Assembly (NCBI RefSeq): GCF_025751495.1 | Contig: NZ_JAOWKZ010000004.1 | Coordinates: 461,736 to 525,735 of the forward strand | DNA from: Albidovulum litorale | Lineage (GTDB): Bacteria > Pseudomonadota > Alphaproteobacteria > Rhodobacterales > Rhodobacteraceae | Reading direction: 5' to 3' | Length of the DNA stretch: 64,000 nt | In this document: piece by piece, positions 1-8,513 of the stretch | Numbering within the stretch: position 1 is the first letter of the stretch | Layout of the letters: each line of letters begins with the position of its first letter | The notes under the pieces: generated by a model | What the model saw: only the letters and a program-made list of their open reading frames with translations | What the model was told of the DNA's origin: nothing | Database searches by the model: none | Translations under genes and position numbers: made by a program

Positions 1-1341
1 CCCGACGCGATCATGGAGGCGATCAATGCCTCGATCAGCTTCGACCAGCGGCTTTACGCCCAGGACATCGCGGGGTCCCGTGCCCATGCGGCGATGCTCG
101 CCGCGCAGGGCATCATAAGCGATAAAGATGCAAAGGCCATTCGGGAAGGCCTGCTCACGGTCTTGTCAGAGATCGAGACCGGAAACTTCGCATTTTCGAC
201 AGCACTTGAAGACATCCACATGAATGTCGAGGCGCGGCTGAAAGAGATCATCGGTGAACCGGCCGGGCGGCTTCATACCGCGCGGAGCCGCAACGATCAG
301 GTCGCGACCGACTTCCGGCTCTGGGTGCGCGACCGCTGCGATGAGGCGGTCGGCAAATTGTCGGCTTTGTGTATGGCACTTGTCGGTCAGGCAGAGGCCG
401 GGGCCGATTGGGTCATGCCGGGCTTCACCCATCTTCAGACCGCGCAGCCGGTGACCTGGGGCCACCATATGCTGGCCTATGTGGAGATGTTTTCACGCGA
501 TATCGGTCGGTTCACCGATGCAAGGAAACGCATGAACGAATGCCCGCTCGGCGCGGCCGCACTTGCGGGCACCTCCTTCCCGATCGACCGGTTTGCGACG
601 GCAGCGGCGCTCGGCTTCGACCGGCCCGCGGCCAATTCGCTCGATGCCGTCAGCGACCGCGACTTCGCGCTCGAATTCCTCGCCGCTGCTGCGATAACCG
701 CCATGCATCTTTCCCGCTTCGCCGAGGAACTGGTGATCTGGTCCTCGGCCCAGTTCCGCTTCGTGGCGCTTTCCGACCGCTTCTCCACCGGCTCCTCGAT
801 CATGCCGCAGAAAAAGAATCCCGATGCGGCCGAGCTGATCCGGGCCAAGGTCGGGCGGATCATGGGGGCGAATGTCGGGCTGATGATGGTGATGAAGGGC
901 CTGCCGCTGACCTATTCCAAGGACATGCAGGAAGACAAGGAACAGGTCTTCGACGCGGCCGACAACCTGATGCTGGCGCTTGCGGCAATGGAAGGCATGG
1001 TGCGCGACATGAGCGCCAATCGCGCCAATCTTGAAAAGGCCGCATCCTCGGGCTTTTCGACCGCGACCGACCTTGCCGACTGGCTCGTGCGCGCGCTGGG
1101 CCTGCCCTTCCGCGACGCCCACCACATCACCGGCAGCCTTGTCGCCATGGCCGAGAAGAAGGGCTGCGACCTGCCCGACCTGAATCTGGCTGAAATGCAG
1201 TCCGCCCATGCGGGGATCACGGACGAAGTCTATTCGGTCCTCGGCGTCCACAATTCCGTCGCCTCGCGCCAGAGCTTCGGCGGTACCGCCCCCGATCAGG
1301 TCCGCGCCCGGATTGCTGACTGGAAGGCGCGGCTGGCATGA
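1..1341 (+). CDS. argH: Argininosuccinate lyase, 5' end outside window
   Basis: Last step of arginine synthesis: cleaves argininosuccinate to arginine and fumarate in the cytosol. The reading frame is open from base 1 (PDAI before the first internal Met at 13), and the family normally carries an N-terminal MWGGRF-type segment, so about 20 residues lie upstream of the window. Visible hallmarks are the [13 protein letters not shown] substrate-binding stretch (bases about 270-310) and the fumarase/lyase superfamily signature [12 protein letters not shown] (about 790-825), whose serine is the catalytic acid/base residue in this family. The 3' end overlaps the start of a small lipoprotein gene by 4 bases (ATGA), indicating translational coupling. 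Identity is secure; only the start is missing. Confidence 0.97.
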   Translation, partial: PDAIMEAINASISFDQRLYAQDIAGSRAHAAMLAAQGIISDKDAKAIREGLLTVLSEIETGNFAFSTALEDIHMNVEARLKEIIGEPAGRLHTARSRNDQVATDFRLWVRDRCDEAVGKLSALCMALVGQAEAGADWVMPGFTHLQTAQPVTWGHHMLAYVEMFSRDIGRFTDARKRMNECPLGAAALAGTSFPIDRFATAAALGFDRPAANSLDAVSDRDFALEFLAAAAITAMHLSRFAEELVIWSSAQFRFVALSDRFSTGSSIMPQKKNPDAAELIRAKVGRIMGANVGLMMVMKGLPLTYSKDMQEDKEQVFDAADNLMLALAAMEGMVRDMSANRANLEKAASSGFSTATDLADWLVRALGLPFRDAHHITGSLVAMAEKKGCDLPDLNLAEMQSAHAGITDEVYSVLGVHNSVASRQSFGGTAPDQVRARIADWKARLA

Positions 1342-1496
1342 GGTTCGTGCCTGTCCTTCTGGCCGCAGCCGCCCTTCTCTCCGCCTGCGCGCAACCGCGT
1401 GCCCATGTCGGCGCGCGCATCACGCCGGACGGGGTCCGGGCGACGCCTTCGCTGTCCACCTCCATCGCCGGTATCGGCCTTACACTGAGCCAATGA
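1338..1496 (+). CDS. Small lipoprotein (52 aa) coupled to argH
   Basis: This 52-residue protein starts at the ATG that overlaps the argH stop. It has a textbook lipoprotein signal: a short charged start, a hydrophobic run, then a lipobox ending LLSAC near residue 18, so the mature part is only about 34 residues. The function is unknown. In related bacteria a tiny lipoprotein often follows argH, usually before lysA; lysA is not present here. The stop overlaps the ATG of a second small lipoprotein gene (1493). It is below usual ORF-length cut-offs, but the chained ATGA overlaps and the lipobox support it. Confidence 0.7.
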   Translation: MRFVPVLLAAAALLSACAQPRAHVGARITPDGVRATPSLSTSIAGIGLTLSQ

Positions 1497-1633
1497 TCAT
1501 GCGCATCTGCCTGAGCCTTCTCATAGCCGCCACCCTCGCTGCCTGCGGCGCGGATGGCGAACCGACCCCGCCTGCCGAAACCGGCGTCACGGTCTCGGGG
1601 CAGGTCAAGGTCGGCGTCGGCGGCAACCTCTGA
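1493..1633 (+). CDS. Second small lipoprotein (46 aa)
   Basis: This 46-residue ORF starts at an ATG overlapping the previous stop; an internal ATG at 1499 is an alternative. It begins [19 protein letters not shown], a clear lipoprotein signal peptide with lipobox LAAC, followed by a short Pro/Thr-rich linker and a Gly/Val-rich tail. It is probably made together with argH and the first lipoprotein. No known family is recognised. Two successive lipoproteins of about 50 residues, each overlapping the previous gene, is unusual; one could be a decayed copy, although both have intact lipoboxes and stops. Confidence 0.6.
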   Translation: MIMRICLSLLIAATLAACGADGEPTPPAETGVTVSGQVKVGVGGNL

Positions 1634-1683
1634 CCCTGTGACCAGATTGAGCGCGCGGGTGCCCCGCGCGCAAGACATATCTC

Positions 1684-1708
1684 ACCCCATTCGCAAGGCG
1701 AATGGGGT
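1684..1708. terminator. Perfect 11-bp hairpin after the argH unit
   Basis: ACCCCATTCGC and GCGAATGGGGT pair perfectly around a 3-base loop. It lies about 50 bases after the second lipoprotein stop and before the convergent ABC operon. There is no strong T-run, so it may act as a bidirectional terminator or RNA-stabilising stem. Confidence 0.55.
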
Positions 1709-1725
1709 TCGGATTCCGCTCCGCG

Positions 1726-1791
1726 GGGAGGTGTTTTAGAACAGGAGAAGCCCAAGGGCTGTCCTGCTTCTTCTGTTCTAAAATACCTCCC
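1726..1791. repeat. Long inverted repeat, member of an intergenic repeat family
   Basis: The two 19-bp arms at 1726-1744 and 1773-1791 are complementary with one mismatch, and similarity continues inward (CAGGAGAAGC against CAGAAGAAGC). A small inner GCCC/GGGC stem sits at the centre. Each arm resembles the GAGTATTTT..ACAGAA tail of the repeats near 13340, 16880 and 49680, so this looks like two tails head to head. It sits between convergent genes and could terminate both. Confidence 0.6.
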
Positions 1792-1860
1792 GCCGGCGGC
1801 AAATCGCACGAAGTGCCAGAAGGCTCGCGCGCGCAGCGCGCTCAACTGGATCACGCCCCC

Positions 1861-2997
1861 TCAATCCAGCGTACGACGGAACCGGAGAAGCGCGAGTGTC
1901 GCAAAGGCGCCCACAAAGACCGCCAGCGCCGCCATGGGTTGCGCGACGCCCGCATAGTCCGACCCTTTCAGCATCACCGCCCGGATCAGCCGCAGGAAAT
2001 GGGTGAGCGGGAAGATCTCACCCAGGGTCTGCGCCCAGTAGGGCATGCCGCGATAGGGGAACATGAAGCCCGAGAGCAGCAGCGAAGGCAGGAAGAAGAA
2101 GAAGGTAAGCTGCATCGCCTGCATCTGGGTTCGCGAGGCGGTGGAGATGAGGTAACCGAGAATGACGAGCGCGGCGACGAAGATGAAGACGCCCAGCAGA
2201 AGCAGCGGCAATGCGCCGACAAAGGGCACGTCGAAGATCAGTTTCGCCGCGACGAGCACCACCGCGACCTGCACCGCGCCGACACCGAGATAGGGCAGGA
2301 CCTTGCCCAGCATGATCTCGATGGGTGTTGCCGGCATGGAGAGCAGGTTTTCCATCGTGCCACGTTCCACCTCGCGCGTCAGCGCCATCGAGGTCATCAT
2401 CACCATTGTCATCTGCAGGATGACGCCAAGGAGGCCCGGCACGATATTGTACTGGGTGATGCCTTCCGGGTTGTAACGCTTGTGGACCGTCACCTGCAGC
2501 CGGGTCGCTTCTGTTTCCGCGGCCTGTGCCTCTGCCCCGCTTTCGCGCAGCAATGCCTCGGCCGCGACGATGCCGAGGGTGGAGATGGCGCCGGAGGCGA
2601 CGGACGGATCGGTCGCATCGGCCTCGATCAGGATCGTCGGGTGATCGCCGCGTTCCACCCGGCGGCCGAAATCGGAAGGAACCGTAACGACGAAGGCGAC
2701 ATCGCCCTTCGTGATCAGGGCTTCCGCCTCGGCGGCAGAGGCGGCGGGATGGGTGAAGCGGTAATAACCGGTCAGTTCCAGCGCCGAGACCATGGCGCGG
2801 GTATAGCGGTCCTGCGTGGGCGCGACGAGTGCGGCGGGCAGTCCCTTCGGGTCGGAGTTGATTGCGAAGCCGAAGAGGATGAGCTGGATCAGCGGGATGC
2901 CCAGCATCATCGCGAAGGTGATGCGGTCGCGGCGCATCTGGATCAGTTCCTTGGCGAGAAGCGCGGCGAGGCGGCGAAGCGAGAAGAAGCGGCTCAT
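1861..2997 (-). CDS. ABC-2 type efflux permease (YbhS/YbhR-like)
   Basis: Inner-membrane permease of 378 aa. The N-terminal part has one membrane segment near residues 25-45, then a large periplasmic domain to about 175. Five further hydrophobic segments follow, ending in the ABC-2 core (including a Phe-rich FFFFLPSLLLSG stretch). This is the layout of drug and toxin exporters such as E. coli YbhS/YbhR. The start overlaps the ATPase stop by 4 bases, and it is the last gene of the tetR-hlyD-ATPase-permease operon. E. coli has two permeases in the equivalent operon; only one is present here, so a homodimer is inferred. Substrate unknown, probably hydrophobic xenobiotics. Confidence 0.9.
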   Translation of the reverse strand: MSRFFSLRRLAALLAKELIQMRRDRITFAMMLGIPLIQLILFGFAINSDPKGLPAALVAPTQDRYTRAMVSALELTGYYRFTHPAASAAEAEALITKGDVAFVVTVPSDFGRRVERGDHPTILIEADATDPSVASGAISTLGIVAAEALLRESGAEAQAAETEATRLQVTVHKRYNPEGITQYNIVPGLLGVILQMTMVMMTSMALTREVERGTMENLLSMPATPIEIMLGKVLPYLGVGAVQVAVVLVAAKLIFDVPFVGALPLLLLGVFIFVAALVILGYLISTASRTQMQAMQLTFFFFLPSLLLSGFMFPYRGMPYWAQTLGEIFPLTHFLRLIRAVMLKGSDYAGVAQPMAALAVFVGAFATLALLRFRRTLD

Positions 2998-3920
2998 CCC
3001 ATATTGTCCTTCGCTCCGCCCATGAGCTGGATGAACACATCCTCAAGGCTGGTCTCGGCCGGGTGCATGGTCGTCCCGGTCTCTGCCGCCACCCGCTCCA
3101 CCGATTGCCTGAGTGCCGCGCCGTCGCGGCCGACGACATGCAACGTCGCGCCGAAAGGGGCGATCTGGTCGACGCCCGCCGCGCCCTCCAGCCGCCGTGC
3201 GGCCGCAGTCAGGTCATCGCCCTCCAGGATCACGGTCGTCAGCCCGGCATTGCGGACCACTTCGGCCACGGTGCCCTTGGCCACGAGCTTGCCGTAAGAG
3301 ATATAGTTGATCCGGTGGCAGCGCTCGGCCTCGTCCATGTAGTGGGTGGAGACGAGCACGGTCAGACCCTCCGCCGCCAGCCGGTGGATCTCGTCCCAGA
3401 ACTCGCGCCGCGCCTTGGGGTCGACCCCGGCGGTGGGCTCATCCAGCATCAGCAGTTTCGGCGCGTGCATGATGCAGGCGGCGAGCGCGAGGCGCTGCTT
3501 CCAGCCGCCCGAGAGCGACCCGGCCAGTTGATGCCGCCGCGCGGTCAGGCCGAGATCGGCCAGCGTGTCGGAGACATGTCTGCGCGCGGGCCGAAGACCG
3601 TAAAGACCCGCGACGAAGTTCAGGTTCTCCTCGATCGTCAGGTCTTCGTAGAAGGAAAAGCGCTGGGTCATGTAGCCGACCTCACGCTTGATCGCGCGGC
3701 CCGCGCGGCGGATGTCGTGGCCAAGGACGCGGCCTTCGCCCGCATCCGGGGTGAGAAGCCCGCACATGAGGCGGATCGTCGTCGTCTTGCCCGACCCGTT
3801 GGGGCCGAGGAATCCCGCGATCTCACCCTTCCGGACGGTCAGCGAGACGTCACCCACCACCGCCCGTCCGCCGTAACGCTTGGTCAGGCCCCGGACCTCG
3901 ATGGCGGGTTCGGCGTTCAT
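2994..3920 (-). CDS. ABC transporter ATP-binding protein (YbhF-like, single domain)
   Basis: Energises the adjacent permease. The start is the ATG at 3920 (MNAEPAIEVRG), overlapping the hlyD-like stop by 4 bases; a longer reading frame upstream is antisense noise. It shows Walker A GPNGSGKTT, signature LSGGWKQRLALA, Walker B LLMLDEPTAGVD and the H-loop (STHYMDEAE), followed by the C-terminal extension typical of ABC-2 exporter ATPases. At 308 aa it has one nucleotide-binding domain, whereas E. coli YbhF is a fusion of two, so this operon encodes a half-size version expected to dimerise. Confidence 0.93.
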   Translation of the reverse strand: MNAEPAIEVRGLTKRYGGRAVVGDVSLTVRKGEIAGFLGPNGSGKTTTIRLMCGLLTPDAGEGRVLGHDIRRAGRAIKREVGYMTQRFSFYEDLTIEENLNFVAGLYGLRPARRHVSDTLADLGLTARRHQLAGSLSGGWKQRLALAACIMHAPKLLMLDEPTAGVDPKARREFWDEIHRLAAEGLTVLVSTHYMDEAERCHRINYISYGKLVAKGTVAEVVRNAGLTTVILEGDDLTAAARRLEGAAGVDQIAPFGATLHVVGRDGAALRQSVERVAAETGTTMHPAETSLEDVFIQLMGGAKDNMG

Positions 3921-4867
3921 CCCGCTTCCCCGGACAGGTCGACATCGACGATCTGGCCGGGTTTCAGCCCGTCGGGCGCGTCGGGCCGCGCCTCGATCAG
4001 GTAGACGAGCTTTTGCCGGTTCTCGAGCGAGTAGATGACCGGGGGCGTGAATTCGGGCGCGTCGGCGACATAGGTCACCGTGGCCGTGTGCCCGTCGCCG
4101 CAGCCGTCGCAATGGACGCTGAGGGAGGAACCGGGGGCGATGGTGGCGATTGCCGTTGCGGGTACATAGAGCCGGAGTTTCACCGCGCCATCGGGCAGGA
4201 TCGACAGGACCGGCGCCGCAGGTCCGGCCAGTTCGCCGGGCGTGCGGATCACGTCATGGACCCGGCCCGGGGCAGGGGCGGTCAGGCGGCGCTGGCCAAG
4301 GTTCCAGTCCGCACGGGCGCGGGCGGCTTTCGCGCCGTCCACCGCAGCTTCGGCCGCCGCGATCTCCTGCGCGCGGGCGGGAAGGCGGGCGACTGCAAGG
4401 TTGGCCTCGGCCTCGGCCACCCGGGCGCGGGCGACCGTGGCGGCGGTTGCCGCGTCGTCGGCCTGTGTTGCCGTCGCAGCCCCCCGTTTGGCGAGGCTCT
4501 GCAAGCGTTCGGCGGCGCGGTCGGCCTCATCGGCCTGCGCGCGGGCCGAGGCGAGCGTGGCCTCGATCACCCGGATTTCCTCCGGACGACGTCCCTCGCG
4601 CAGGTTAGCAAGCTGGCTTTCGGCCTGGGCCAGCGCCGCTGTCGCCTCGGACAGGGCAATCTCGGCGTCGCGGCGTTCCATCGCGACGAGCAGGTCCCCC
4701 GCCGCCACCCGGTCCCCGCGTGCCACGGCGAGGGTTTCGATCTGGGCGGTGGCGACCGGGGCGATCAGCACATATTCGCCCTCCACATAGCCGGTCGCGA
4801 AGGGCGGTGGCGGCGAACAGGCGGAAAACAGGGCCGAGAGGATCGGGACGGCACAGATGACGCTCAT
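3917..4867 (-). CDS. HlyD-family membrane fusion lipoprotein (YbhG-like)
   Basis: Periplasmic adaptor of 316 aa linking the ABC pump to an outer-membrane channel. The N-terminus ends in a lipobox (ALFSAC, residue about 17), so it is predicted to be a lipoprotein, unlike HlyD proteins held by a transmembrane helix. A biotinyl/lipoyl half-motif (GDRVAAGDLLVAME) is followed by a long Ala/Glu/Arg-rich coiled coil (about residues 75-185), the second lipoyl half (LTAPAPGRVHDV) and a beta-barrel domain. An unusual CDGCGDG cluster lies in the beta-barrel region. It overlaps both neighbours by 4 bases. No outer-membrane TolC-type gene is nearby. Confidence 0.9.
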   Translation of the reverse strand: MSVICAVPILSALFSACSPPPPFATGYVEGEYVLIAPVATAQIETLAVARGDRVAAGDLLVAMERRDAEIALSEATAALAQAESQLANLREGRRPEEIRVIEATLASARAQADEADRAAERLQSLAKRGAATATQADDAATAATVARARVAEAEANLAVARLPARAQEIAAAEAAVDGAKAARARADWNLGQRRLTAPAPGRVHDVIRTPGELAGPAAPVLSILPDGAVKLRLYVPATAIATIAPGSSLSVHCDGCGDGHTATVTYVADAPEFTPPVIYSLENRQKLVYLIEARPDAPDGLKPGQIVDVDLSGEAG

Positions 4868-5508
4868 GACAGACGCTCCCGTTCAAGGATGGACCGGAGA
4901 TTGGCGGCGAGAATGTCGGCGATGCGGGCGGCCTCGTCCGCGCCGGGATCAGACCAGCCGAGTCGGCGGGTCACGATCGGGCGGCCGATGCGGAAATAGA
5001 GCACCTGTCCGATCAGGGAAAAGACGGTGAGCTTTGTCGCCTCGCTTTCCGCCTCCTGCCCGGTCGCGATGCCCCAGAGCGCGCAGAAGCGGCGGTGCAT
5101 CGGTTCGATCATTGCGGCATAGACGGTGTCGAGGACGGGGCCGCCTTCGCCCACCTCACGCAGCATGAAGGGGATCAGCGGTTCCGCCTCGCGCGAGGCG
5201 ATGACGAAACGGGCCATGGCGCGCAGGATCATTTCCATCTGCAGTGCCGCGGCTTGGGGCGTGTCGGGCCGGGGCAGGGCACTGGCATTCAGGACCGCGC
5301 CGATGCGCCGCGCGACCTCTGCCCCGCAAGCCTGCCTGAGCCCGTCCTTGGAGCCGAAATGATACGCGATGGAAGCGATGTTTGCCTGCGCCTCGGCCGC
5401 GATCTCGCGCGTAGAGGTGGCTGCGAAACCCTTTTGGCCGAAGAGTTTCAGTCCGGCGGCGATCAGGTCGGCGGCAGTGCCTTCGGGGGCTTTGGGTTCG
5501 TTGGTCAT
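4864..5508 (-). CDS. cecR: TetR-family repressor, CecR/YbiH type
   Basis: First gene of the efflux operon, 214 aa. The N-terminal helix-turn-helix spans about residues 12-58 (TSTREIAAEA, then AYHFGSKDGLRQA), followed by a ligand-binding domain resembling the CecR (DUF1956) type. In E. coli, CecR controls ybhGFSR, the same set of functions found directly downstream here, so gene order supports the assignment. It probably represses its own operon through the palindrome at 5541-5556, 33 bases upstream of its start. The inducer is not deducible from sequence. Confidence 0.85.
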   Translation of the reverse strand: MTNEPKAPEGTAADLIAAGLKLFGQKGFAATSTREIAAEAQANIASIAYHFGSKDGLRQACGAEVARRIGAVLNASALPRPDTPQAAALQMEMILRAMARFVIASREAEPLIPFMLREVGEGGPVLDTVYAAMIEPMHRRFCALWGIATGQEAESEATKLTVFSLIGQVLYFRIGRPIVTRRLGWSDPGADEAARIADILAANLRSILERERLS

Positions 5509-5540
5509 GGGGTTTTCAGGGTCGGTCAGGTTGGCATTTT

Positions 5541-5556
5541 AATCAATCGTTTGATT
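5541..5556. promoter_or_regulatory. Probable TetR operator of the efflux operon
   Basis: AATCAATCGTTTGATT is a dyad with perfect 6-bp arms (AATCAA/TTGATT) around TCGT. It is an AT-rich island in GC-rich DNA, just upstream of the TetR gene start, the usual position for an autoregulatory operator. Confidence 0.6.
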
Positions 5557-5750
5557 TAGTACAACACAGTTTTCCGTGATCTTGGTTCCCGGGCGACCGG
5601 TGCCGCCCGTTTTGTCCCGGCCCTGCGGTGAAATTTCGGACGATCTGCAAACCGTCTCGGATGGCGGGGAATTCTGGCGCCGACCTGCCAGACCTAGATT
5701 TCTGGCATCCGCCGGTCCGCCGGCCCGGCAACAACAGAAAGGACCATCTC

Positions 5751-6119
5751 ATGCCATTCGGCTTCGTCACCAAAACCATTCATTCCTGGCTCGACTATCC
5801 GGTCGCGGCCGCGCTCATGATCCTGCCCGTCGTGCTGGGGCTCGGCGAGAGCAATCCCGCCGCACTCTGGCTGTCGGTCTTGACCGGCATCGCGGCGCTG
5901 ATCCTGACAATCTTCACTGATCATCAAACCGGGCTGATCCGGGTGCTGCCCTATCGGGTGCATATGGCGGTCGACCTCGCGGTCGGGCTGACCTTCCTTG
6001 CCGCACCGTTCCTGTTCGGCTTCGCCGGCTTGGACGCGGCGTTTTACTGGCTCAACGGGCTGGCGGTCGTCGCGGTGATCGGCCTGCACAAGCCCGAACC
6101 GGGTCCGAGCGCGGCATAA
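5751..6119 (+). CDS. Small four-helix membrane protein, unknown function
   Basis: 122-residue, very hydrophobic protein. The start is the ATG at 5751 with GAAAGGA about 6 bases upstream; upstream in-frame codons lack a ribosome site. Four membrane segments can be seen (roughly residues 17-33, 37-53, 68-90 and 95-113), linked by short loops. Several Trp and His residues occur at membrane edges. The overall look is of SPW-repeat-like small integral membrane proteins, but I cannot assign a family. It stands alone between the divergent efflux operon and the convergent ptsP gene. Confidence 0.75.
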   Translation: MPFGFVTKTIHSWLDYPVAAALMILPVVLGLGESNPAALWLSVLTGIAALILTIFTDHQTGLIRVLPYRVHMAVDLAVGLTFLAAPFLFGFAGLDAAFYWLNGLAVVAVIGLHKPEPGPSAA

Positions 6120-6141
6120 AGCCGTCAGAACCCGGTTGCGT

Positions 6142-6174
6142 GTCCCGGGCCGGGTCCGTCCACCGGTCCGGGAC
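6142..6174. terminator. Bidirectional hairpin between membrane-protein gene and ptsP
   Basis: GTCCCGGGCCGG and CCGGTCCGGGAC form a 12-bp stem (one G-T pair) around a 9-base loop. It lies between two convergent stops and has no T-run. Confidence 0.55.
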
Positions 6175-6179
6175 GCGTA

Positions 6180-8426
6180 TCAGATATCCTGTTTCGCAAG
6201 CCAGTTCACAACGCCCGCGCGGACATTGGTCACGCCCGCCTCGCATTCCGCCTCGATCACCGCGCGCAGTTCGGTGAGATTTACGCGGCGGATCAGATGC
6301 TTCACCGGGCCGATGGAGGCAGGCCGCATGGAGAGCGTACGGAAACCGATGGCAGCAAGAGTCAGCGCCTCGATCGGACGACCGGCATCCTCGCCGCAGA
6401 AGGACAGGTCGGTGCGGGTTTCGGCGCAGCGATCAACGATATGGCAGAGGAAGTGCAGGAAGCTCGCGTTCAGCATATCATAGCGCCGACGGACGGTTTC
6501 GTTTTCGCGGTCTGCGGCGAAGAAGAACTGTTTCAGGTCATTGCCGCCGACCGAGATGAAATCTGCCGTCTCGAAGAATTCCTTTGGCGCATAGGCGAGC
6601 GACGGGGTTTCCAGCATTGCGCCGATTTCCAAGGCGCCCGGCAGCTTGTGCCCCAACCGGCGCTCGCGCTCCACCTCATCCTTCAGCATCTGGCGGGCGG
6701 TGCGGAACTCCTCGTATTCGGCGACGAAGGGGAACATGATCGACATCGGCCGCCCGTTCGCGGCGCGCAGGAGGGCCTGCAGCTGCATCCGCATGATGCC
6801 GGGCTTGTCGAGCGCCACCCGGATCGCGCGCCAGCCCATCGCGGGGTTCGGTTCTTCCACCCGCTTCATGTAGGGCAGGACCTTGTCCGAGCCGATGTCG
6901 AGCGTGCGGAAGACGACGCGCTTGCCATGGGCGGCATCCATGACGCCGGAATAGATGCCCGCAAGTTCCGCCCGCTTCGGCACATGGTTGCGGATCAGGA
7001 ACTGCAATTCGGTGCGGAAAAGGCCGACGCCTTCGGCCCCTGATCCGGCGAGCGACGGCAGGTCGGCCATCAGCCCCGCATTCATGTGGAGCGAGATCGT
7101 GGTTCCGCATTTCGCGGTGGCCGGCTTGTCGCGGAGCGATGCGTAGCGCGTCTGCGCCTTGGCCTGCATCGCTATCTTGTCGCGGAAGGCGGCGGCGACG
7201 GTTTCCTCGGGGCGCAGGTGCACGATGCCCTGATCGCCGTCGACGAGGATCGGGTCGCCGTTCAGGGCTTCGGTTATGATCCGTTCGGCGTGGATGACAA
7301 GGGGAATGGCCAGCGCCCGGGCGACGATGGCGGCATGCGAGCCGACGGCGCCTTCCTCCAGCACGATCCCCTTCAGGCGCCGACCATAATCGAGAAGCTC
7401 CGCAGGCCCTATATTGCGGGCCACAAGGATCGGATCGTCGGGCATCTCGGCGCCAGTATCGGCGCCCTGGCCCGTCAGGATGCGCAGAAGCCGGTTCGAG
7501 AGGTCGTCAAGGTCGTGAAGCCGGTCGCGCAGGTAAGGATCGGGCACGGTTTCGAGCCGTGCGCGGGCCGCCGACTGTTCCTTTTCCACCGCCGCCTCGG
7601 CCGAGAGGCCCGCCGCGATGTCTTCCTCCATCCGCCGCATCCAGCCGCGTGAATTGGCAAACATCCGGTAGGCTTCCAGAACCTGGCTTTGTTCCTTGTC
7701 CTGCCCGTCGGTCATGGTCAGCATCGCATCGACCGAGATACGCAGCCGGTCGACCGCCTCTTTCAGCCGCTCCAGTTCCGCAGCCGGATCGTCGGATACG
7801 AGGTTGGTGATGACGACACGCGGTTCATGCAGCCAGACATGGCCCTCTGCCGCGCCCTCCTGCCCGGTGCCGCCCCGGTACATCACGGGCTGCTGGTGCA
7901 GGGCTGACAGCGCTTCGCCCTCGCCGACGAAGGCGCCAAGTTCGGTCATCTCGGCCACCACCATGGCCACGACTTCCAGCGCATAGACCTCGTCATCGGA
8001 AAAGGCGCGCGCCTCTTTCGACTGAACCACGAGGACGCCGAGTTTTTCACCCAGCCGCTGGATCGGCACGCCGAGGAAGGAGGAATAGATCTCCTCGCCC
8101 GTCTCGGGCATATAGCGGAAGCCCTTTTCGGCGGGTGCATTGGCGGTGTTGATCGGGGACGACGTCTTGGCGACGCGGCCCACAAGGCCCTCACCCAGCC
8201 GCATCCGCGTCTGGTGCACGGATTCGGGGTTCAGACCTTCGGTCGCACAGAGTTCCAGCGTCTCGTCATCGCGGAAAAGGTAGATCGAGCAGACCTCTGA
8301 CTGCATCGAATCAGCGATCAGATGGGTGATGCGGTCCAGCCGTTCCTGCCCGGCTCCGGCCTCGGCAAGTGTGTCGCGCAAGCGCCGGAGCAGCTTGCGG
8401 CTTTCGCTTTCCGTGCGGTCGGGCAT
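6180..8426 (-). CDS. ptsP: Phosphoenolpyruvate-protein phosphotransferase PtsP (EI-Ntr)
   Basis: First enzyme of the nitrogen PTS: takes phosphate from PEP onto a histidine and passes it to NPr (PtsO). The start is the ATG at 8426 (MPDRTESESRK) with GGAG upstream, giving 748 aa, the usual EI-Ntr length. An N-terminal GAF domain (about 15-165) is followed by the EI N-domain, the phospho-histidine swivel segment VGSHAAIVARAL near residue 360, and the PEP-binding TIM barrel (GLFRTELQFL, then GGNDLKQFFF). No other PTS gene is in the window. In many alphaproteobacteria ptsP lies next to lysC; here three unrelated genes separate them. Confidence 0.96.
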   Translation of the reverse strand: MPDRTESESRKLLRRLRDTLAEAGAGQERLDRITHLIADSMQSEVCSIYLFRDDETLELCATEGLNPESVHQTRMRLGEGLVGRVAKTSSPINTANAPAEKGFRYMPETGEEIYSSFLGVPIQRLGEKLGVLVVQSKEARAFSDDEVYALEVVAMVVAEMTELGAFVGEGEALSALHQQPVMYRGGTGQEGAAEGHVWLHEPRVVITNLVSDDPAAELERLKEAVDRLRISVDAMLTMTDGQDKEQSQVLEAYRMFANSRGWMRRMEEDIAAGLSAEAAVEKEQSAARARLETVPDPYLRDRLHDLDDLSNRLLRILTGQGADTGAEMPDDPILVARNIGPAELLDYGRRLKGIVLEEGAVGSHAAIVARALAIPLVIHAERIITEALNGDPILVDGDQGIVHLRPEETVAAAFRDKIAMQAKAQTRYASLRDKPATAKCGTTISLHMNAGLMADLPSLAGSGAEGVGLFRTELQFLIRNHVPKRAELAGIYSGVMDAAHGKRVVFRTLDIGSDKVLPYMKRVEEPNPAMGWRAIRVALDKPGIMRMQLQALLRAANGRPMSIMFPFVAEYEEFRTARQMLKDEVERERRLGHKLPGALEIGAMLETPSLAYAPKEFFETADFISVGGNDLKQFFFAADRENETVRRRYDMLNASFLHFLCHIVDRCAETRTDLSFCGEDAGRPIEALTLAAIGFRTLSMRPASIGPVKHLIRRVNLTELRAVIEAECEAGVTNVRAGVVNWLAKQDI

Positions 8427-8513
8427 GTTTTCTCCAGGGTGCCCCTCGGCTATTGGCCTTCTTAGATCATAGCGGATCGCAAAACGAAACACCGAGATGC
8501 AGGCGCGGATCTG

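Noticed and set aside
1702..3297. 531-codon plus-strand frame over the ABC permease
   Set aside because: Antisense shadow of a gene with clear membrane-protein features; no ribosome site.
5576..5920. 114-codon plus-strand frame overlapping the small membrane protein gene
   Set aside because: Different frame from the well-supported 5751 start, no ribosome site and no membrane pattern.
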